NCBI GenBank assembly: GCA_030035585.1
Contig: CM057462.1
Span: 94,509,234-94,573,233, forward strand
DNA from: Dugong dugon
Taxonomy: Eukaryota; Chordata; Mammalia; Sirenia; Dugongidae
DNA length: 64,000 bases
Direction: 5' to 3'
Shown: piece after piece, positions 57,378 to 64,000 of the stretch
How the letters are laid out: every line of letters starts with the position of its first letter
How positions within the stretch are numbered: the first letter of the stretch is position 1
The notes under the pieces: generated by a model
Databases searched by the model: none
Seen by the model: only the letters and a program-made list of their open reading frames with translations
Told to the model about the DNA's origin: nothing
Position numbers and translations under genes: made by a program

Positions 57378-57640
57378 TTTGTAGTGCTTTTTTTTGTGAT
57401 GCTGAAGTTTTCTTTGTTCTTCTTACTCTCTTGTGCTGAGTTCCTTTTGTTTGTTAATTTTGGGTTCATTTCTTTTGTTTTTGTAGGTTTTGTTTTTGTT
57501 GAGACTTTATGTTTTCCGTCTTTATTTTTATGAGTTGGTTTGTTAACTTTTTTTGTGGTTACCATGAATTTTACCCTTATCTTTATAATTTTGAAGCAGT
57601 CTACCGTTACTTGGTATCGCCTTGCCTTCTTCTCCTTTAG
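57374..57640 (-). CDS. Small lysine-rich ORF between L1 ORF1 and ORF2 (copy C)
   Basis: Open from just after a stop near 57640; the first ATG is at 57565 (63 codons, MVTTKKVNKPTHKNKDGKHK, ending KKSTTK). The upstream open part (KKARRYQVTVDCFK) also matches copy B, where an ATG precedes it. The stop overlaps the ORF2 ATG as ATGA at 57374-57377. No domain is known to me. It could allow termination-reinitiation on the ORF2 start; that is inference. Confidence 0.4.
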   Translation of the reverse strand, partial: LKEKKARRYQVTVDCFKIIKIRVKFMVTTKKVNKPTHKNKDGKHKVSTKTKPTKTKEMNPKLTNKRNSAQESKKNKENFSITKKSTTK

Positions 57641-57808
57641 AAGGTTCTATACCTATGCCGTTTGTTCCCTCTTTCATTGTTTTGAGGTTGTTGTCATCCT
57701 TTGATTGATTTCTCTGATTCCCTGTTGTATATCTTTTGTTTTTGGAAAGTCGTCTGTAGTTCAGTTCCTAGAATGGTATCTGGTTCATGTGAACCTGCGT
57801 CCTAGGTC

Positions 57809-58857
57809 CTAGGTCCTGCCTGAGGGCTGAAGCTGTTTGTCCTCAGATCGAAGAACTCCCTTTAATAATTCTTGTAAGTTTGGTTTGACTTTTGCATATT
57901 CCTTTAGTTTCTGTTTATCTGGAAATGACCTAATTTCACCATCAAATCTGAATGAGAGTTTTGCAGGATATATTATTCTTGGCTGACAATTTTTTTCTTT
58001 CAAGATTTTATATATGTCATCCCATTGCCTCTTGCCTGCATGGTTTCTGCTGAATAATCTGAGCTTAGTCTTATTGTTTCTCCTCTGTATGTGACTTCTT
58101 GTTTTTCACGAGCTGCTCTCAGGATTCTTTGTTTGTCTTTAGTTTTAGTGAGTGTGAATATGATATGTCTTGGTGATTTTCTTTTGGGGTCTCTTCTATA
58201 TGGGGTTCGTTGAGCTTCTTGGATGGCCAGCTTTTCATCTTTCATGATATTGGGAAAGTTTTCTGTCAGCAGTTCCTCAATGATCCTCTCTGTGTTTTCT
58301 GTTTTCTCCCCCTGTTCTGGTATGCCAATCACTCGTAAGTTTTTGCTTTTAATTGTGTCCCACATAACTCTCAGGGTCTCTTCATTTTTCTTTGTTCTTT
58401 TTTCTGAGTTTTCCTGAAACAGAGTTGTATCCAAGTGTTTGTCTTCAGTTCCACTGATCCTGTCTTCCATGGTTTCAAATCTACTTCTCAGCCCTTCTAT
58501 GACACCGTCCATTTCTGAAATCTTGTTGTTTATCTTTTGGATTTCTAATTGTTGTTTTTGTATAATTTCAAGTTGTGAATTTATTTTGGCATTTTGTTCT
58601 TGCATCTTCTTCCTGAGTTCTTCCAATTTTTTGTCTGTATTTTCCATAAATTTGTCTATTTTTTCCTCATGTTTGTCAGCTTTTTGCCTCAGTTCTTGGA
58701 AAATTCCGAGTATTAGTGATTTGAGTTCCGTATCAGGAACTTCTAGTGCATTTTCTTCCACAGGAGAGTTATCTGGTGTTTTAATTTGGACGCCTATTGG
58801 AGCCATCTTGTCTTGTTTTTGTAAATGTTTTGATATTGTTTGCTGTTTTCGGGACAT
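57809..58857 (-). pseudogene. L1 C ORF1 (RNA-binding chaperone), one frameshift
   Basis: ORF1 makes the trimeric RNA-binding protein that coats L1 RNA. From the ATG at 58857 the frame is open for 285 codons (start MSRKQQTISKHLQKQDKMAP). Residues ~50-150 are a heptad-rich coiled coil (KADKHEEKIDKFMENTDKKL), followed by the RRM region with NLRVIGIPEQGEKTE and the C-terminal domain with KSPRHIIFTLTKTKDKQ. A frameshift near 58025 ends it; the C-terminal part continues in the frame 58003-57809 (IYPAKLSFRFDGEIRSFPDK). Confidence 0.92.
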
Positions 58858-59582
58858 TCAGTAGATATTTCTCTCGTTTATTGATTGTAGATTTTTTTTT
58901 TTTTTTTTCGTTCTTGTGGTACAGCTGGGCAGATCTAGTTGAGGAGGAGCCACTGGGATGGGTTGCTTGTGGCACTCACCGCAGCCACCAGGACGGTCGG
59001 TAGTCAGTGCTGGGCAGGTTCCAATAGGGCGTGGCTGCACCGCTTGGTGATGTGATGTCTAGTGCACGGTGCAGGTAGGTAGGGTGCAGCGGGAAGATGG
59101 TTATGTGTGAAGCTAAGCTGGATATGGGAGAGAGGAGAGAGGAGGAGGAGCAAAAAGCGTACAAACATAAAAGAATGCTAGGGGAGCTTGTCGTTGGAAT
59201 GTACAGATGAGAGACTATGGGATGGAGGAAACCAGAAGGGGGAAGAGAAAGAAAAGGAAATAATGACCAAATAAAAATCAGAAAAGTTAAAGAACTGCAA
59301 AGTTCCCAGGGATCCCACCGATGCAGCTATGAGGTCTGGGGGAGTCCGTCTCAATTTTCACAGCTCAGCCTGGCCAGAAGGTACAGAGGCATACATCGCC
59401 TGGTATTCAGGGATCAGAAAGAGAAGGAAGAGATTGAGAGACAAGAAATTAAGCAATGAAGAAAGACAAAAGAGAAAAAGAGGTAGAAGATGACAAAACT
59501 AATCAAAAAAGGAAGAAAAATAAAATTGAGAAAAAAAAAAAAAAAAAAGGGCAACACCAGCAGTCAGTGCCTACAAATGGGA

Positions 59583-60205
59583 CCCAGAGAGCCCCCACTC
59601 AGGGGCGCGAATTCCAAGAAGCCGGTAGTCTCGGGGTTAAGTGACCATGGCCACGGGAAGCAGAGGGGCCAACGAACAAAGGCCCCAGGATCCCACCCGT
59701 GCGGGAGCCCAGACCTGGAAACAGCCACACGCCTGAACGCAGCCCTACAGCCCCGCAGGAGAGAGCAGAGACGGCACTCGGAACCAGACACCCAGGCAAA
59801 AGGAGGGGGAGGCGGCAGAAAAAGGCTCGCTAGCGGCCAGCAAACGGCTCCCAGAAAGCCCCCAGCCCGGGCACACGAAATCCAAGCACCGGCGCCCCCC
59901 ATCTCAGGGACTCCGGCCACGGAAAGCAGAGGGGCGAACAAACAAAGGCCCCGGGATCCCACCCACGCGGGAGCCCAGACCTAGAAACAGCCACACGCCC
60001 GCACTCAGCCCTACAACCCCGCAGGAGAGAGCAGAGACGGCACTCGGAACTAGGCACCCAGGCAAAAGGAGGGGGAGGCGGCAGAGAAAGGTTCGCTAGC
60101 TGCCAGCAAATGGCTCCCAGAAAGCCGCCAGCCCAGGCGCGCGGAATCCAAGCACCAGCACCCCCCAGCCCAGGGACCCTGGCCACGGAAAGCAGGGGAT
60201 CCCCA
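59583..60205 (-). repeat. 266-bp tandem monomers in L1 C 5' UTR
   Basis: The landmark GGCCACGG(G/A)AAGCAG recurs at 59649, 59915 and 60181, exactly 266 bp apart. Two full units (59649-59914, 59915-60180) are flanked by partial units on both sides. Units are highly alike, including CGCAGGAGAGAGCAGAGACG and AAAGGAGGGGGAGGCGGCAG. Confidence 0.92.
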
Positions 60206-60541
60206 GCTGAGGCGGAGAGGGGTGGGTGGTGGGAGAGCGCGCACCGCAGTTTACCGGTCGTTCTGTCTCCGACCAGATGCTCTGCAAGGCTGCTCTCCCG
60301 TTTGCTGGTCTCCGATAGGAATCCAAGATGGTGGATCCGCGCTGCATTAGCTGGTAAGGAATCTCTGCCTGAGTCTCTCCTCGCTGTCTGTTCTCTTTTA
60401 GTATTCTCACTCCGTTTGGTGTTTGGCTGAGTTCTTTATCTCTTCATTTGGTGTTCTAGGGTTTCAGGATTGTTGATTCTCTGTTAGGCTTAGTTTTTTG
60501 GATCTTTGCTGTGGAGGGACGGCGTGGTGTTTCTGCCTAGA

Positions 60542-60552
60542 GCGCCATCTTG
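60542..60552 (-). promoter_or_regulatory. YY1-type site at L1 C 5' end
   Basis: Sense CAAGATGGCGC, within 20 bp of the insertion junction, the position where L1s of other mammals carry a YY1 site that sets the transcription start. Confidence 0.6.
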
Positions 60553-61390
60553 CCCCCTCCCAGGGCTTTTTTTTTGCTGAGAGTTTTTTTAAATTTCCTT
60601 TTCAATCTCTTCTCTTGTTATGGGTCTGTTTAGATTTTCAACATCATTTTGTGTTGGTTTGGATAGGTAATGTGTTTCTAGAAATTTGTCCATTTCCTCT
60701 AGGTATTCAAATTTGTTGGAGTATAATTTTTCATAATACTCTGTTATGATCCTTTTTATTTCAGTTAAGTCTGTTGTAGTGTCCCAAGTTTCATTTCTTA
60801 TTTGAGTTATTTGAATCCTGTCCTGTTTTTCTTTGTCAGTTTAGCCAGTGGTTTGTCGATTTTGTTGATCCTTTCAAAGAACCAACTTTTGATTTTGTTG
60901 ATTCTTTCTATTGTTTTTCTATTCTCTATTTCATTTATTTCTGCTCTGATTTTTATTATTTCCTTTCTTCTAGCAGCTGTGGGCTTCTTTTGCTGTTCTC
61001 TTTCTATTTATTCAAGGTGTGTAGCTAATGTTTTGATTTTGTTCCTTTCTTCTATTTTAATGTGTGCATCTATTGCTACAAATTGACTCTGAGCACTGCC
61101 TTTTCTGTGTCCCAAAGGCTTTGGTATGATGTGTTTTCATTCTCATTTGATTCTAGGAATTTCTGATTCCATCTTTGATTTCTTCTATTACCCAGTAGTT
61201 TTTAATCAGGGTGTTATTCAGTTTCAGTGTAATTGACTTTTTTCCTTCCTCTTCCTGTTGTTAATTTCTACTTTGATGGCATTTTAATCAGAGAAGATAC
61301 TTCTTATTATCTCAATATTTTGAATTTTGTTGAGCGTTTGCTTTGTGACCTAAGATGTGGTCTATTCTGGAGAATGTAGATCTGTATCTT

Positions 61391-61570
61391 ATTCATTATA
61401 ATTCTTGTTCCACTGTCTAGCAAGTAGCAAAAATTTAAGAAATGTTTGTTTAATGAATGAATGAGTAAAAACTATGATCTGATTTGAGTTGTGAATACCA
61501 AAATAATATACCATTACTTCTTATATACATCTAGCCTCTATTTACTTTTTTCCATCTTTACTGTTAACAC
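61391..61570. other. Unassigned DNA
   Basis: Short flank of L1 D; nothing recognised. Confidence 0.5.
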
Positions 61571-61795
61571 CAGATATCCCTGGATGGTGAAAACAGTTAA
61601 GCACTCAACTACTAATAGAAAAGTTGGTGGTTCAAATTCACCTGGAGGTGCCCTCAGAAGACAGGACTGGTGATTTGTTTCTGAAAGATCACAGCCTTGC
61701 AGCCTTAAAAACCCTATGGAGCAGTTTACTGTGCACACATGGGGTCTGCATGAGTCAGCATGAGTTAATGCGATGGCAACTAAAAACAACAACTG
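61571..61795 (+). mobile_element. AfroSINE (long variant)
   Basis: Plus-strand, diverged: ATCCCTGGATGGTGAAAACA head, GTTGGTGGTTCAAATTCACC B box, GGACTGGTGATTTGTTTCTG insert, ATGCGATGGCAACTAAAAAC tail. Confidence 0.9.
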
Positions 61796-61799
61796 TTAG

Positions 61800-62480
61800 C
61801 ACTAGTCCAAGTCACCATCTCACCATCCACCATCTGTTAAACCTTGAATCCTGCAATAACCTTCTAACTATTCTCTGTCTTTTTGGCCCCTTCCAATGTG
61901 TTCTTACTGCAGTAACCAGAGAGAGTTCTCTGAAATGCAAAACCTTTCCCCTTCACCCTCATGAAACAATTGTTGAGGTTTTCCATTGCTTCTAGGGTTG
62001 AGTTCCAAATCCTTAACACGGACTACAAAGTCTTTCAGTCTCATCTCATATCACATCCCCTCAGGCCCCAGAGATCCAGCCACACAGCCTTCACTTCTCA
62101 CTGTGCTTCTTCCCACCAAGGACTTCTGCCCATGCTGTTTCCTCTGTTGAAAATGCTCTTTCCTCTTCCTCCCCACCCTGCACCCCCAGTTAATTCCTCT
62201 TCACCCTTTAGGTCTCAGGTCAATTATTCTTGCTCAAAGAAGACCTCCTAGACCCTTCAGTCTAGGTAAATCTTTGAAGCTTTCTGTGTAGCACTGTTGA
62301 CTCTTGCTATATTACACTAATTGGTGGTATTATTTGATTTATTTTCTATCTCCCTTATTCAAATGTAAGGTCTATGAAGCAGAGGCTATGACTAGCTGTT
62401 TTTTTTTTTTTCAATTTGTATCCTCAGCACTATCACAGTGTCTCTTCCATAGTAAATAATTTATATTTAAATATTTGTTA
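61800..62480 (+). mobile_element. L2 LINE 3' end
   Basis: Long L2 stretch: GAGTTCCAAATCCTTAACAC, CTGCCCATGCTGTTTCCTCT, TTTAGGTCTCAGGTCAATTA and, near the end, AATGTAAGGTCTATGAAGCA. A poly(T) run at 62398-62412 interrupts it. The 123- and 96-codon frames are not preserved L2 protein. Confidence 0.82.
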
Positions 62481-63116
62481 GAATGTATGAAAAGGGTTAG
62501 AATATTGTTTTCCCATATTCCCATTCTCCATCTTTATGACCATTACCTAACATTTCTGGAACAACTGTTTTGCTCAGGACACAGTGCTTTTTGAAAAGAC
62601 TTTGCAACTTTCAGCGCATCTGTTGCCAGGGCCCAACTCTAGAGCAGCTCATAGAGTTAGGATTAGAAAAGGCAAAGCACGAGATTGTTGGGCAGGTAAT
62701 AAAGGAGTGCAGCAGTCCCAGAATGGCCAGGTCACTGACAACCTGACAGGCTGCCTCTATTTCTTCTCATTACCACCTTCCGTTTCACTTCAAGTAGGAG
62801 AAAAGGCTAGTCCGTAGTGCAGACTGCCTGCTGACCTGAGTGCTGCAGAGATCACTGATTAAAGGGGGAGATGAAACTCCGGTTCTCAGTTTTGTCTTCC
62901 TGAACCTAATGTCAGCTGTACTTCAAGCTGAGATACCACACACCTGCTGGGTAACAGTTTGCTACCTTCTACTGTAAAAATGATGGCATTTCTCCTGTAA
63001 GTGAGAGAGATGATCAGCTCATTAGGAGTCTAGAGGAAGAAAAAAAAATTTTTTTTTCAATTAGATGTGTGCCTTTCACCCTCTGACCTGTGGAATGGTT
63101 AAGAACAAAAGCACAA

Positions 63117-63118
<2 letters not shown>
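62481..63118. other. Unassigned DNA
   Basis: No repeat or coding pattern recognised. Confidence 0.5.

Positions 63119-63152
<34 letters not shown>
63119..63152. repeat. (GT)n microsatellite
   Basis: Seventeen uninterrupted GT units, likely polymorphic. Confidence 0.95.
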
Positions 63153-63153
<1 letters not shown>

Positions 63154-64000
63154 GAACAGTTTTAAACTGGGGTCTTCTGTTTCCAAAATATTTATCACTG
63201 TTGGCAGACCCAATTTCATGAAATTGAAATGGCAGGTGCCATGCTGACTTTTCAAGGTGCCTCTGACCTAAACATCTGAAGACCTTCATCTACTTCATCT
63301 TGGACTCCTCTGCTCCGTTTTCAAAACTAGAACTTAGAGAGGTAGAGTATACTTTCTCTACTAGACCACATTGTTAAAAAACAGGATTTCTCACCAAAAA
63401 AAAAGGTAGAGAAAAACAAAGCTTTCCTTGACTGGGGTACACTTGTTTGTTTTTTAAGAGCTTTTGGTACCCATCCTAGAGAAAAGAAAAGATTCAGTAT
63501 GCAATTATCTTTCTAAGGGAAGAAATGAAATGTTCTAAGATGAAAATTTACATTGAATCTTTGTTCATCACATCTGCCCTACATTACTAGGGAAAAAGAA
63601 TTTTTTTTTGAGCTGCTCTTATGATTTGAATTTAGAAGTGTTAAAATATTAGACACTGTCTAGGGTTGAGAGTTTTGGGGTCAAATTGTGGAATTTATAA
63701 TGTACACATTTCTCACCCTGGTTTCTAGGATACCAGCCAATTAAATTCATAGAAGCCAGTGCTTTCCATCAAAGTAAAGAACGTTTGCATTTCTAGATTG
63801 CCAATACAAGTTTTTAAGAATGATAAGCTTTGTATATAGCATAGAATTCACCCTGGACCTGCTAGACCATGTCTGTGTTGTTCTTGACTGAATTCCCATT
63901 ATATAGACAGTGCCTAGGTTGTAGTAATCCCTCAATAAAATGTTTGAATGGACCGAGTAACTAAATGATTCTTTTAACATCATTTTTTTATTGGGAGTCT
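63153..64000. other. Unassigned DNA
   Basis: AT-rich flank without recognised elements or genes. Confidence 0.5.

Larger units (their letters stand above)
52028..60559 (-). mobile_element. L1 'C', full length 8.5 kb, 16-bp TSD
   Basis: Minus-strand L1 with 5' UTR 58858-60559, ORF1 57809-58857, spacer with lysine-rich ORF, ORF2 53558-57377 and 3' UTR 52028-53557 with poly(A) as T-rich 52028-52070, containing a CTT-repeat. CCAGGGC plus nine T is duplicated at 52012-52027 and 60560-60575. The youngest-looking L1 here: ORF2 has only a few single-base frameshifts. Inactive as read. Confidence 0.95.
58858..60559 (-). promoter_or_regulatory. L1 C 5' UTR / internal promoter, CpG-rich
   Basis: 1.7 kb. 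The distal part 59575-60330 is CpG-rich. The extreme 5' end on the sense strand is CAAGATGGCGC (60542-60552), a YY1-type site near the L1 start. Tandem monomers occupy 59583-60205. The frames of 60-164 codons across this stretch are products of GC composition and repeat structure. Confidence 0.85.

Noticed and set aside
59564-60205. Tandem 266-bp units as a CRISPR-like array or satellite
   Set aside because: No short repeat/spacer alternation, and the units sit inside a full-length L1 5' UTR between exact TSDs.
59490-60430. Overlapping frames up to 164 codons with proline/arginine/glycine-rich products
   Set aside because: They come from the GC-rich 266-bp monomers of the L1 C 5' UTR; 266 is not a multiple of 3, so frames shift between units.

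Overview
The window reads as non-coding genomic DNA from an afrotherian mammal, most likely a paenungulate such as an elephant. The main clue is the very dense afrotherian tRNA-derived SINE (AfroSINE: a tRNA-like A/B-box head and a tail reading like GAGTCGGAATCGACTC-GGCAAC). BovB-like RTE LINEs share that tail, and there are long L1s with lineage-specific 5' and 3' UTRs. I see no convincing host protein-coding gene, tRNA, rRNA or CRISPR array. Almost everything recognisable is a mobile element, and nearly all long open frames belong to decayed L1, RTE, ERVL or Tigger genes. Family names are from recognition only; I could not run RepeatMasker.

Layout. 1-2400: minus-strand RTE, cut by the window edge, with a hairpin near its 5' end and a purine-rich repeat. 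2530-5085: an old L1 split by a complete MaLR-type provirus (two 500-bp LTRs, 5-bp target-site duplication, TSD). 5085-13350: SINEs, a decayed Tigger with a remnant transposase, three MaLR-type LTRs and an old L1 ORF1/5' region. 13440-17000: two ERVL pol relics. 17000-20580: L2, MIR, a SINE and one weak exon/regulatory candidate. 20579-23537: a nested cluster in which L1, RTE and two LTRs are ordered by exact TSDs. 23600-29700: ERVL integrase relic, MER5-like element, many SINEs, RTE tails and a palindromic hAT MITE inside a MIR. 29850-34020: L1 'B'. 34500-38800: old L1, L2, MIR, solo LTR, a tandem SINE trio and a hAT inside a Tigger-like MITE. 39180-48640: one MIR split by L1 'F' and by the full-length L1 'E' (with an extra 3' piece, E'). 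48661-61376: L1 'D', itself split by the full-length 8.5-kb L1 'C'. 61571-64000: SINE, L2, a GT microsatellite and unassigned DNA.

The most interesting biology is in the L1s. L1 C has a GC-rich 5' UTR built of 266-bp tandem monomers and a 3' UTR enlarged by ~315-bp module duplication. Three L1 copies (B, C, E) keep a small lysine-rich frame between ORF1 and ORF2 that ends in a 4-nt ATGA overlap with the ORF2 start. L1 B has a perfect 15-bp TSD but no 3' UTR end or poly(A). None of the L1 copies is intact.
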